Source of the DNA: Sipunculus nudus
Taxonomy: Eukaryota; Annelida; Sipuncula; Golfingiida; Sipunculidae
Direction: 5' to 3'
DNA length: 64,000 nt
Assembly: GCA_026874595.1 (NCBI GenBank)
Contig: CM049322.1
Location: forward strand, 28,585,340-28,649,339
The notes beneath the pieces are model-generated. The model did not search any database. It worked only from the letters and a program-made list of their open reading frames with translations, and was not told the DNA's origin. The position numbers were made by a program, and so were the translations under genes. This document shows positions 47,101 to 54,856 of this stretch, piece after piece. How positions within the stretch are numbered: position 1 is the first letter of the stretch; each line of letters begins with the position of its first letter.

Positions 47101-50100
47101 GGGCCCTGTGGCCATGACCTTTGACCCTATGACCTCAAATTGATAGGTTCTTCATCTAAGGCTAGGTGAGCCATATGTGCAAGATGAAAGGTTTTGTTCA
47201 AATGGTTTGGCTATAAATCGATCCACAAGCCAATTCCGGACGGACAGACTGACAGCAGGACAGATGGAAGGAGGCTTTACTATATCCCCTTTCGCAACTT
47301 CTTTGCAAGGGGATAATAAGTGTACCTGCAAGCTTTTTTTTACAATTATCTGCATTATTACCAATAAAGGTGGATCAAAATTACATATTTTTCAAGAAAT
47401 CTATTTTACATGTACCGCCCCTGTTTTATAGGTTATAATATTGAGTAAGTAATAGCAGGTAACTGCGTTCCAAAGTCAGCCATGCTGCTCAGTTATGTTA
47501 TCCTTTATCTGCTGCCAATAACTATATTTAGTAGCAACCTTTTTAGATTGAGATCCACTGTGACTCTAGAGGTGGTGGTGATAGCTTGACAGGGATGGCA
47601 AGGACTGAGCACTTCAAACTGCTCAGCTTTTCTAAAAACTGTCAATATTTCAGCCATCATATTGCAATCACTTGACCAAATACACAGCGACTGTAGAGGG
47701 AGTGATCTTTATGTAAATGACATTACCTTTCTGCCTCAGTGTTAAACTGACTAACTAAAATGTAGCTCTCAGCAAACATTTTAAGGATGGTATAATAAAG
47801 ATTTTGATAACATACTTAAGTATTAATTACAGCCTTGACAAAATGGTACATAGTAAGCTGGCACTCACCTCCTAACTGATCCGTTGAAATATTAGAGTTG
47901 ACTCTGTTCATGAGTTGTTTGAAATTCTCATTTTTGCGTGGAATGAAGGTGCGGACCTGTATGGCACTACCAGTCGGCGCCTGAGCATCGGGGAATGGAC
48001 TTGTGAAATACCAGAGCCTGCAAATGTACAACACCATCAACTGTCCATGTGTCTCCAATAACAGGTACAAAGCAGAAGTATTATAACAACTGATGAGTGT
48101 AGCTCACTTCTAGTACAGTAATGCGGCCACTCTGAAAATATTCTCAACATCAGGCACTGACCTCGAGGTGAGCAAGACAGATATTTTGCAGCCCTGCAAA
48201 AGACCTGTGACCTTCAATGCCTGGCCAACATTATCATTTTTCATGCTTTGAAAAATAATCACACATGTTTACATGTCTTGCTATCATACCTGTTATATTA
48301 ATTAGTGACAACTGTCAGCTAGAAGACAACCAGTGGTGCATTAATCATATCTCCAGGTGAATTTTTTAATGAGGTTTCTTCAGAACATCATCGATATAAA
48401 ATATTCTAAACTTACTACTATTAAAAATAAAAAAACAATAAAAAGCATTTAAAAAATACTGATACAGTAAACTTTTACAGTTATTTGTCTGGAAAACATT
48501 ATAAATTTAAATTGTTCATCAGCAAGCACTTTCAGTTTCAACCCCTGACATTGTATCAATCATTAAAGGGAACTGAAATTAATCACCACAAAATATGATC
48601 CCAATGCACAGGATTGATAATTTACGAAAATTTACGGAACTTTTATTACATCCCTAATTTGGGCCTAAGAGAGGCACACTGTACCTTGTGGGGTTTATTT
48701 TGCTGTTAAGCAGGATTCCCACAATGCTGCACCCTGAAACCAAACTTGAGTACCTCAGCCCTCTCACGTAGAACGTCTTGACAGCAGCATTGTTGGTACA
48801 TGTTTCTGACTTACCTATGCCCTGTCACATAGTATATCTAGGCAGCATCATTGTTGTTACATGTTTGTGCCTGACCTCAGCCCTCTCATGTGGTATATCT
48901 TAACTACAGCATTGTTGTTACATGTTTGTAACTTACCTCAGCCCTCTCATGTAGAACGTCTTGACAGCAGCATTGTTGGTACATGTTTCTGACTTACCTA
49001 TGCCCTGTCACATAGTATATCTAGGCAGCATCATTGTTGTTACATGTTTGTGCCTGACCTCAGCCCTCTCATGTGGTATATCTTAACTACAGCATTGTTG
49101 TTACATGTTTGTAACTTACCTCAGCCCTCTCACGTAGAACGTCTTGACAGCAGCATTGTTGGTACATGTTTCTGACTTACCTATGCCCTGTCACATAGTA
49201 TATCTAGGCAGCATCATTTTTGTTACATGTTTGTGCCTGACCTCAGCCCTCTCATGTGGTATATCTTAACTACAGCATTGTTGTTACATGTTTGTAACTT
49301 ACCTCAGCCCTCTCACGTAGAACGTCTTTGACAGCAGCATTGTTGGTACATGTTTCTGACTTACCTATGCCCTGTCACATAGTATATCTAGGCAGCATCA
49401 TTGTTGTTACATGTTTGTGCCTGACCTCAGCCCTCTCATGTGGTATATCTTAACTACAGCATTGTTGTTACATGTTTGTAACTTACCTCAGCCCTCTCAC
49501 GTAGAATGTCTTGACAGCAGCATTGTTGGTACATGTTTCTGACTTACCTATGCCCTGTCACATAGTATATCTAGGCAGCATCATTGTTGTTACATGTTTG
49601 TGCCTGACCTCAGCCCTCTCATGTGGTATATCTTAACTACAGCATTGTTGTTACATGTTTGTAACTTACCTCAGCCCTCTCACGTAGAACGTCTTGACAG
49701 CAGCATTGTTGGTACATGTTTCTGACTTACCTATGCCCTGTCACATAGTATATCTAGGCAGCATCATTGTTGTTACATGTTTGTGCCTGACCTCAGCCCT
49801 CTCATGTGGTATATCTTAACTACAGCATTGTTGTTACATGTTTGTAACTTACCTCAGCCCTCTCACGTAGAACGTCTTGACAGCAGCATTGTTGGTACAT
49901 GTTTCTGACTTACCTATGCCCTGTCACATAGTATATCTAGGCAGCATCATTGTTGTTACATGTTTGTGCCTGACCTCAGCCCTCTCATGTGGTATATCTT
50001 AACTACAGCATTGTTGTTACATGTTTGTAAATTACCTCAGCCCTCTCACGTAGAACGTCTTGACAGCAGCATTGTTGGTACATGTTTCTGACTTACCTAT

Positions 50101-52403
50101 GCCCTGTCACATAGTATATCTAGGCAGCATCATTGTTGTTACATGTTTGTGCCTGACCTCAGCCCTCTCATGTGGTATATCTTAACTACAGCATTGTTGT
50201 TACATGTTTGTAACTTACCTCAGCCCTCTCACGTAGAACGTCTTGACAGCAGCATTGTTGGTACATGTTTCTGACTTACCTATGCCCTGTCACATAGTAT
50301 ATCTAGGCAGCATCATTGTTGTTACATGTTTGTGCCTGACCTCAGCCCTCTCATGTGGTATATCTTAACTACAGCATTGTTGTTACATGTTTGTAAATTA
50401 CCTCAGCCCTCTCACGTAGAACGTCTTGACAGCAGCATTGTTGGTACATGTTTCTGACTTACCTATGCCCTGTCACATAGTATATCTAGGCAGCATCATT
50501 GTTGTTACATGTTTGTGCCTGACCTCAGCCCTCTCATGTGGTATATCTTAACTACAGCATTGTTGTTACATGTTTGTAACTTACCTCAGCCCTCTCACGT
50601 AGAACGTCTTGACAGCAGCATTGTTGGTACATGTTTCTGACTTACCTATGCCCTGTCACATAGTATATCTAGGCAGCATCATTGTTGTTACATGTTTGTG
50701 CCTGACCTCAGCCCTCTCATGTGGTATATCTTAACTACAGCATTGTTGTTACATGTTTGTAACTTACCTCAGCCCTCTCACGTAGAACGTCTTGACGGCA
50801 GCATTGTTGTTACATGTTTGTGACTTACACAGCCCTCTCATGTAGAATGTATTGACATCAGTATTGTTGTTACATGTTTGTGACTGACCTCAGCCCTCTC
50901 ATGAAGTAAGTTTTGACAGCAGCATTGTTGTTACATGTTTGTGACTTACCTCAGCCCTCTCACGTAGAATGTATTGACATCAGTATTGTTGTTACATGTT
51001 TGTGACTGACCTCAGCCCTCTCATGAAGTAAGTTTTGACAGCAGCATTGTTGTTACATGTTTGTGACTTACCTCAGCCCTCTCACGTAGAAAGTATTGAC
51101 ATCAGTATTGTTGTTACATGTTTGTGACTTACCTCAGCCCTCTCATGAAGTAAGTTTTGACAGCAGCATTGTTGTTACATGTTTGTGACTTACCTCAGCC
51201 CTCTCATGAAGTAAGTCTTGACGGCAGCATTGTTGTTACATGTTTGTGACTTACCTCAGCCCTCTCATGAAGTATATCTTGATGGCAGCATTGTTGTTAC
51301 ATGTTTGTGATTAACCTCAGCCCTCTCATGAAGTATATCTTGATGGCAGCATTGTTGTTACATGTTTGTGATTTACCACAGCCCTCTCATGAAGTATATC
51401 TTGATGGCAGCATTGTTGTTACATGTTTGTGACTGACCTCAGCCCTCTCATGAAGTATATCTTGACGGCAGCATTGTTGTTACATGTTTGTGATTTACCA
51501 CAGCCCTCTCATGAAGTATATCTTGACAGCAGCATTGTTGTTACATGTTTGTGACTGACCTCAGCACTCTAATGAAGTAAGTTTTGACAGAAGCATTGTT
51601 GTTACATGTTTGTGACTTACCTCAGCCCTCTCATGAAGTAAGTCTTGACAGCAGCATTGTTGTTACATGTTTGTGACTTACCTCAGCCCTCTCATGAAAT
51701 AAGTCTTGCGGTAGCATTGTTGTTACATGTTTGTGACTTACCTCAGCCGTCTCATGAAGTAAGTCTTGACAGCAGCGTTGTTGTTACATGTTTGTGACTT
51801 ACCTCAGCCCTCTCATGAAGTAAGTCTTGACAGCAGCACTGTTGTTACATGTTTGTGACTTACCTCAGCCCTCTCATAAAGTAAGTTTTGACAGAAGCAT
51901 TGTTGTTACATGTTTGTGACTGACCTCAGCCGTCTCATGAAGTAAGTCTTGACAGCAGCATTGTTGTTACATGTTTGTGACTCAGCTCAGCCGTCTCATG
52001 AAGTAAGTCTTGACAGCAGCATTGTTGTTACATGTTTGTGACTGACCTCAGCACTCTAATGAAGTAAGTCTTGACAACAGCATTGTTGTTACATGTTTGT
52101 GACTTTCCTCAGCCGTCTCATGAAGTAAGTCTTGACAGCAGCGTTGTTGTTACATGTTTGTGACTTACCTCAGCCCTCTCATGAAGTAAGTCTTGACAGC
52201 AGTGTTGTTGTTACATGTTTGTGACTTACCTCAGCCCTCTCATGAAGTAAGTCTTGACAGCAGCGTTGTTGCTCCGTGTACACACTGTCGAATCAGAGTA
52301 GATCTGTTTCTTCTTGACTCCAGACCATGAAAGTGTCTCACACGATATCACATAGATCGCTCTGTGCTCCTCTAACCAGTTGTTAGCCCGGGCCACCAGC
52401 GTA
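32086..52403 (-). CDS. Modular-repeat protein gene, seven exons, 5' end missing; family unrecognised
   Basis: Exons 52,403-52,230, 48,017-47,869, 42,436-42,248, 40,903-40,745, 40,349-40,068, 39,763-39,628 and 32,164-32,086 join in phase through GT-AG sites to give about 388 residues ending at TGA (32,086-32,088). The protein is built of diverged modules of about 95-110 residues. Each starts with T/D-F-I/A-P, then a helix of the type R-A-N-N-W-L or R-I-S-Q-W-L, a strand I-x-V/T-I-x-x-E-T-L/V, a variable linker, and a strand M-R-G-L-R-L-W-Y or L-G-V-R-V-F-A. About three full modules and one partial are visible. No signal peptide or membrane segment occurs in the visible part; the true start must lie upstream, and no exon was identified there with confidence. 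I do not recognise the family and assign no function. Introns are filled with Helitron-like, TIR and tandem repeats. Confidence 0.85.
32445..33264. mobile_element. Foldback element with arms of about 200 bp
   Basis: The left arm (about 32,445-32,645) and right arm (about 33,044-33,264) are long imperfect inverted copies. Matching stretches include AGAATAACATATCA at the tip, GGGGGAAA-TCATTTAATTTGA, TTTGGTATTTACC, GACCACTCAT, and CTCTTCATTGCCTGTCTTTT with GAATCTGA. A unique spacer of about 400 bp separates the arms. It lies in the last intron of the modular-repeat gene. The outer target duplication is not clear. Confidence 0.85.
34000..34099 (-). CDS. Paralogous penultimate exon, probable mutually exclusive alternative
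   Basis: The acceptor is AACCTCAG and the donor AG|GTAAGG. The exon reads LRTISYKGLACTGDRTVMST then SYSPVERFVNHI. It matches the 3' half of exon 39,628-39,763 (PPVERWMYHIR versus SPVERFVNHIR), and the match runs on into the intron (GTRAAGTGACCTGG-GTCATG type). Both exons begin in phase 1 and end in phase 2 and have lengths equal to 1 modulo 3 (100 and 136), so either one alone keeps the frame and both together give a stop after about 15 codons. It could also be a silent duplicate. Confidence 0.65.
34100..35390. other. Intronic sequence
   Basis: No exon of the type needed to put both penultimate exons into one transcript was seen here. A 78-bp minus-strand frame near 35,300-35,395 (containing QLPDYNPAQHSFGTW) looks like part of a dispersed repeat and not an exon. 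Confidence 0.4.
35397..38982 (-). mobile_element. Non-autonomous Helitron-like element, copy 2 (3.59 kb, tandem-repeat core)
   Basis: The ends match copy 1 at 22.85-26.04 kb. On the minus strand it starts TCATTGTATCGCCAGACA and ends with the same GGCACCTGCGGTGCC hairpin and AAGAAATATCTAG. It again sits between A and T (plus-strand flanks AA and TT). The subterminal inverted pair is GTATCGCCAGACA (35,428-35,440) and its exact complement (38,965-38,977); the changed base relative to copy 1 is changed on both sides. The core is an expanded 659-bp higher-order array. No replication or helicase ORF is present. It lies in the intron between the penultimate and last exons. Confidence 0.85.
35760..38420. 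repeat. 659-bp higher-order tandem array of two 320-340-bp halves
   Basis: Near-identical phrases recur at about 35,870, 36,529 and 37,188 and, with 10 bp missing, at 37,837. A second set starts at 36,184 and 36,843, then recurs at later positions. Some adjacent 659-bp copies look identical over hundreds of bases, for example 36,184-36,384 and 36,843-37,043. Units carry TTCAAGGTCAAGGCCACTC, AAAGGTCATGACCCC and the palindrome CAGGTGGCGCCACCTG. Confidence 0.92.
39628..39763 (-). CDS. Penultimate exon of the modular-repeat gene
   Basis: The acceptor is TATTTACAG and the donor AG|GTAAAG. The 136-nt exon continues the ...QWLQIT helix with R-ARAFCFETV and ends PVERWMYHIR. F-C-F-E-T-V corresponds to I-S-C-E-T-L and T-I-E-T-V of the other modules. 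It begins in phase 1, matching the exon upstream, and ends in phase 2, matching the terminal exon. Confidence 0.85.
40068..40349 (-). CDS. Exon of the modular-repeat gene (two half-modules)
   Basis: The acceptor is TATTTTCAG and the donor ACAA|GTGAGT. It is the longest exon (282 nt, 93 full codons). It contains YLQITRIFYCVRM, the closing strand of one module, then RTFAPMQTNIATREIG and YESMRQLLDRISQWLQIT, the start and helix of the next. Phase 1 on both sides. Confidence 0.88.
40745..40903 (-). CDS. Exon of the modular-repeat gene (module start, helix and core strand)
   Basis: The acceptor is TTGTTCAG and the donor AAAG|GTACTC (a weaker donor than the others). It encodes YKDFIPEKNQRNQ, then EVFYDMIQRATQWVARQQ and GVRFLNVQTLAVKLKK. 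It contains the clearest complete copy of the F-x-P / R-A-x-x-W / V-Q-T-L pattern. Phase 1 on both sides. Confidence 0.88.
41102..41338. mobile_element. MITE with GC-rich inverted ends
   Basis: The left end GGCCCGTTCACACTGAACGC followed by TGCGCTGTGCTGCG is mirrored at the right by GCAGCGCAGCGCAGCATTC and ATTGTGGCCAGGCC. About 237 bp, in an intron. A minus-strand 81-codon frame inside it is a shadow of the repeat. Confidence 0.7.
42248..42436 (-). CDS. Exon of the modular-repeat gene
   Basis: The acceptor is TGTTTATAG and the donor ATAG|GTTTGT. The 62 full codons contain RIITIETVKFHFPAGQGSYS, then FWRETPDMTRLYVLGVRVFA and EEQTHVEKI. I-T-I-E-T-V and V-L-G-V-R-V-F are the two hallmark strands of the module. 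Phase 1 on both sides. Confidence 0.88.
42481..42797 (-). pseudogene. Endonuclease/exonuclease/phosphatase (EEP) domain relic, C-terminal piece
   Basis: The minus-strand frame reads YRFPQSKLSDFWSKLSQL, PLLVMGDFNIDI and TTDYGSFIDLVFSN. The GDFN block (catalytic Asp and Asn) and the T-T-x-x-G-S-x-I-D block are typical of EEP endonucleases of non-LTR retrotransposons and of Helentron-type (Helitron2) proteins. The frame is cut at 42,797 by a TIR element and resumes at 44,330. The end degenerates near 42,500. It is not part of the host gene. Confidence 0.8.
42798..44327. mobile_element. 1.53-kb TIR element with TA target duplication
   Basis: The left terminus starts CCGTAGATCCGCGTTTTGCC and is exactly complemented over 25 bp at the right terminus (44,303-44,327). 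TA flanks both sides (42,796-42,797 and 44,328-44,329). Removing the element and one TA rejoins an open EEP frame across the site. Inside are repeated TTAATGGCCGCACC-type words and a tandem duplication of about 265 bp (about 43,217-43,480 and 43,482-43,730). No transposase frame was seen, so it is probably non-autonomous. The TA duplication fits Tc1/mariner-like or other TA-specific superfamilies. Confidence 0.92.
43217..43735. repeat. Tandem duplication of about 265 bp inside the TIR element
   Basis: The two copies start GGCTAATTAAAGTTCAATG and GGCTAATTAAACTTCAATG and share CTGATCATAATATATGCA and GTGYCCGAACCGTC. They have diverged by roughly a fifth. Confidence 0.75.
44330..44600 (-). pseudogene. 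EEP domain relic, upstream piece
   Basis: Minus-strand reading gives LAFYIHKDLYPFTEVHH and SFSLQLISV, which runs in frame into the piece at 42,481-42,797 once the TIR element is removed. Farther upstream (about 44,500-44,600) an open stretch with EHTRMLLMYGPDKDC is separated by stops and may belong to the same dead gene. Confidence 0.7.
44640..46860. repeat. 337-bp tandem array, about 6.7 copies
   Basis: The phrase GAGCTTTTGTATCAAAT recurs near 44,658, 44,995, 45,360, 45,696, 46,034, 46,373 and 46,709. Each unit contains CCCATAGCTCAGAG, GGGTAACAGAGACCTAATTT, CAGGTTTCC, GTGCCCTGTTAAC and GGTGCCACCAG. The array ends in the GGACGGACGACGG / AGCTCAG...CTGAGCT terminus and is probably the core of another non-autonomous element. 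Confidence 0.9.
46861..46952 (+). mobile_element. Element terminus: GTTAAC, GGACGACGGACG, AGCTCAG...CTGAGCT
   Basis: GCCCTGTTAACGGCCGGATG is followed by GGACGGACGACGGACGAAAG, CTATAGCTCAGACGACTTTC and AGTCAGCTGAGCTT. The final 30 bases contain the inverted arms AGCTCAG and CTGAGCT. The same end occurs at 31.3 kb and, worn, at 8.78 kb. Confidence 0.7.
46955..47310. mobile_element. Short repeat element ending in a hairpin
   Basis: Contains CCTTGACCTTTACTCCTGTG and CCATGACCTTTGACCC half-site clusters like those in Helitron copy 1, GATGAAAGGTTTTG and AATCGATCCACA. It ends with a hairpin whose arms are TATCCCCTTTCGCAA and TTTGCAAGGGGATA (about 47,281-47,311). Probably a small relative of the Helitron-like copies. 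Confidence 0.55.
47869..48017 (-). CDS. Exon of the modular-repeat gene
   Basis: The acceptor is CATTTGCAG and the donor GGAG|GTGAGT. The 49 full codons encode LWYFTSPFPDAQAPTG, then VRTFIPRKNENFKQLMNRVN and SNISTDQLG. It completes one module (R-L-W-Y-F) and starts the next (T-F-I-P). Joins AG|G upstream (Arg) and G|GT downstream (Gly). Confidence 0.88.
48756..50790. repeat. 183-bp higher-order array built from exon-3'-end copies
   Basis: Eleven to twelve near-identical units of 183 bp, each of three diverged 61-bp monomers. On the minus strand each monomer resembles the end of exon 52,230-52,403 plus its donor. The first reads as N-N-A-A-V-K-T-F-Y-V-R-G-L-R|GTAAGT and the second as N-N-A-V-V-K-I-Y-H-M-R-G-L-R|GTCAGG; the third is worn by a stop. 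Unit starts are at about 48,756, 48,936, 49,118, 49,302, 49,486, 49,668, 49,851, 50,035, 50,218, 50,402, 50,585 and 50,768. Confidence 0.95.
50790..52229. repeat. 61-bp monomer array derived from an exon-intron boundary
   Basis: About 24 monomers of 61 bp. On the minus strand each reads GCTGTCAAGACTTACTTCAT, GAGAGGGCTGAG, then GTAAGTCACAAACATGTAAC, the same as the last 40 or so bases of exon 52,230-52,403, its donor and the start of its intron. The array abuts the real exon without a gap. Copies have no acceptor of their own. Confidence 0.95.
52230..52403 (-). CDS. First recognisable exon of the modular-repeat gene
   Basis: The acceptor is TTAATTATAG and the donor GAG|GTAAGT. The 57 full codons contain TLVARANNWLEEHRAIYVIS, CETLSWSGVKKKQ and NNAAVKTYFMRGL. 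It enters in phase 2 (one base completing an upstream codon), so at least one more coding exon lies 5' of it, and none was found with confidence up to 64 kb. Reading through its donor meets TAA at once (R-stop). Confidence 0.88.
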
Positions 52404-52689
52404 CTATAATTAAAATAAATGCTGGAACATAAAATAATATCCAGAAATCATGTATCTCTGCTGAATGTTCTGAAGCAGGGAGCAGTTCCAGGTATGAAAA
52501 CATGGTCACCAGATCATCTGACCCTGACCGAGTGCTTGTTGACACTCTACAGTGGGTATTTCAATAATCCAAAATCAATTCCTAGTGAACTGTAGTTTTA
52601 AGTGAATGAATGTCACTTCTGACCAAACTGTTGTGGAGTTTTAAATACTGGTCAGTACTGACCTGCAATAGTCCATGTAATGAAACATG

Positions 52690-52735
52690 CATATACATTA
52701 TTATCTCCACCTATCCATATGTGGAGATATTTGTT
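52690..52735. repeat. Inverted-repeat hairpin at an element edge
   Basis: TATCTCCAC and GTGGAGATA are inverted around CTATCCATAT. They are followed by a T-rich stretch. Probably the end of an element that the SINE next to it later entered. Confidence 0.5.
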
Positions 52736-52934
52736 TTTCCTGTTATTATTCTTCTTATAATTCTGCCATTTTTTTTGTCCGATTTGATTGATAATCACCC
52801 AGGATATGCCTTAATATGGTCCATTCAATCTGAACCAGTTTCAATCACCTTGACTTATTTTTCAATGTCACAGGGGTCAAAGTATTTCTGTTTGGGACTA
52901 CTTGAGAGGGCGGTAGCACTCCCTTCCTATCATT

Positions 52935-53226
52935 TTTTTTTTTATTTTGTATCCTGGTGTCACCGAGGCCCAGTGTCTACCACACCTGCAGGTCCTGGGT
53001 GTGTAATCACCCCCATTGCTGGGTCATTACACCGAGGAACCCCCCAAAGACGCACTCGTATGTGAGTGATACACCACTTTGGGGCACAGCCTTCTCATTA
53101 AGCCTGCAGAGCGCTCACCCTGGGTGGGGGCCGACCGTGAAAAACCTCTGTGGCTCGGCTGAGATTCAAACCCACGATCTCCTGGCTTTGAGTCCTGCGC
53201 TCTACCCCTGAGCCACAGAAGCCAGT
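52935..53226 (-). mobile_element. tRNA-derived SINE
   Basis: On the minus strand the head reads GGCTTCTGTGGCTCAGGGGT, with A box TGGCTCAGGGG (53,205-53,215) and B box GGTTTGAATCTC (53,161-53,172) spaced as in a tRNA gene. A body of about 200 bp follows, and the element ends in an A-rich tail (T-run on the plus strand, 52,936-52,948). The body phrase CCCAGCAATGGGGGTGATTA recurs in a relic near 62.85 kb. No clear target duplication. Confidence 0.88.
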
Positions 53227-53275
53227 CATCAGTGTTAATTTCTTATCTAAGGGGTACAGACAAATGGAAGAAAAA

Positions 53276-54007
53276 CTAGATGTGGTCGGACAATGGTCCT
53301 CAGAGGGCCCCGCAAATCTGGTAGTGCTGGACTAGTTTTATGGGTGAAAAGTTTAGGTTAAAGTTGAAAATATGACAAACAGAATAAGGTTTTTATCCAT
53401 ATGCATGAGGGAAAAAATCCCACTGTTTCCAATAATATTGAAGAAGATATGTCTGAAATAATAGAAATCACCGATTGTACTCTGTTGCCCATATTTGATT
53501 TTGAGCAAGTCTATATTTCAACAGTTTAGAAGTCCCAAAATAGGCACCAATGTTCCCTGTGAATTTGAGAAAGATCAAGCATGTTCTTGTTGAGATATTA
53601 GGTGCGAAAGAAAATCAATGATTGTGCTCTGGCAGCCATAATCAAAATTCACAGGTCTGCAATGCCAAAGAGATGGAGCCCTTAAAGATACCAATCATCT
53701 CTGTGAATTTGGGAAGCTAAAGTATGTTGTTGTTGAGTTATGGCATGCAAAAAAAATTAGCAACTGAGCTGTGGCAGCCATATTGGAATTCCGACAGGTC
53801 TGCAATTCAATAGGTCTTGAGCCCTCATATGTACCAATCATGCCTGTGAAATTGGGAAAGCTGAAGTATGTTGTTGTTGAGTTATGGCGCGCAAAAGAAA
53901 GTGTCACTGACAGAAGGACAGAAGTACGGAAGGATGGATGGACAGAAGAACAGAAGGATGGACTGACATGGTGATCACTATAGGGCACCACTTGTCAAGC
54001 GGGGCCC
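53276..54007 (-). mobile_element. Third Helitron-like candidate with three diverged 150-bp units
   Basis: The left edge is CTAG at 53,276-53,279 after A-runs, followed by a short GGAC-CATT-GTCC hairpin. Subterminal inverted words are GGGCCCCGC (53,305-53,313) and GCGGGGCCC (53,999-54,007). The core holds three units with TGTGAATTTGRGAAAG, TATGTTGTTGTTGAGTTATG and GCTGTGGCAGCCATAT, then a GGAC/GGATGGA stretch. Same architecture as copies 1 and 2 but a different family; the 5' boundary is not settled. Confidence 0.55.
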
Positions 54008-54823
54008 TAATTAACTCTAATATCTGGTTCCCAACATTCAAGGAGGTACCGCTTGGAATTCACTCATGCAGAACCATATGAGATCAGTGACTCAGCACAT
54101 TTCAGTTGTTTCATGTTTCCAGATAAACCTTGTGACCTTGAAAAATGAATCTATCTTTGCAAATCATAAACCATTTTCAATGAAGGAGTCTTTGGCAGAT
54201 TTGGTTCTTTAAAAATTTTTTAATAATATGCAAATTTAAAAAAAGTGACATCACCATTTTTAGCTAATCTCTGAAAACTAAAAGAACAATCAAAATTCAA
54301 TTTTGTTTTACAGAACTTTAGTTCTAATCAAATTGTTTAATAATACAAACAATTCGGTCAATAGGGCCAAAGGTCAAGGTCACACCAGAGGTCAAAAGGT
54401 CAAAATTTAGCTTTTCATTTCTCAATAATTACTCAAGATATTAAAATTATACAATAATTGTCTGTTAACAATGGTCCTCTGCTTTGTTTAGCATTATCAT
54501 TTTTTATAAGCATATCTGCATTCTCACTGGTAAGTCACTTCCGGTCATTTCCGATTGTCACGCATTTCCTTCTTAGCTGTTGAATCTAGAACCTTTTAAC
54601 TCTATCATAGCAACATCATGTGTTACATACAAGTGTTTGAAGGTTTGTTATGATATCTTTATTACTTTTTGAATACAATGCAAATTACAAAATGTGACTT
54701 CAGCACATTCAGCTCATCTGTCAAAACCCAACAACAAATGACCAAAGTTTGTTTGATAGAAATATAGTTATCCCCAAACTGTGTTACACATAGATCAGTG
54801 GGAAAACCCAACAGTGGAGAATC

Positions 54824-54850
<27 letters not shown>
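54824..54850. repeat. Poly-G tract
   Basis: About 27 consecutive G. Confidence 0.95.

Positions 54851-54856
<6 letters not shown>

Noticed and set aside
48756-52229. The 61-bp array as a row of real cassette exons
   Set aside because: Units have donor-like ends but no acceptors, a period not divisible by three, and in-frame stops; only the outermost unit at 52,230-52,403 forms a complete exon.
52957-53211. 84-codon plus-strand frame (ending SALYP)
   Set aside because: It is the antisense translation of the tRNA-derived SINE.
53161-53226. A true tRNA gene
   Set aside because: A and B boxes are present, but the segment continues into a SINE body with an A-rich tail and the cloverleaf arms are imperfect.
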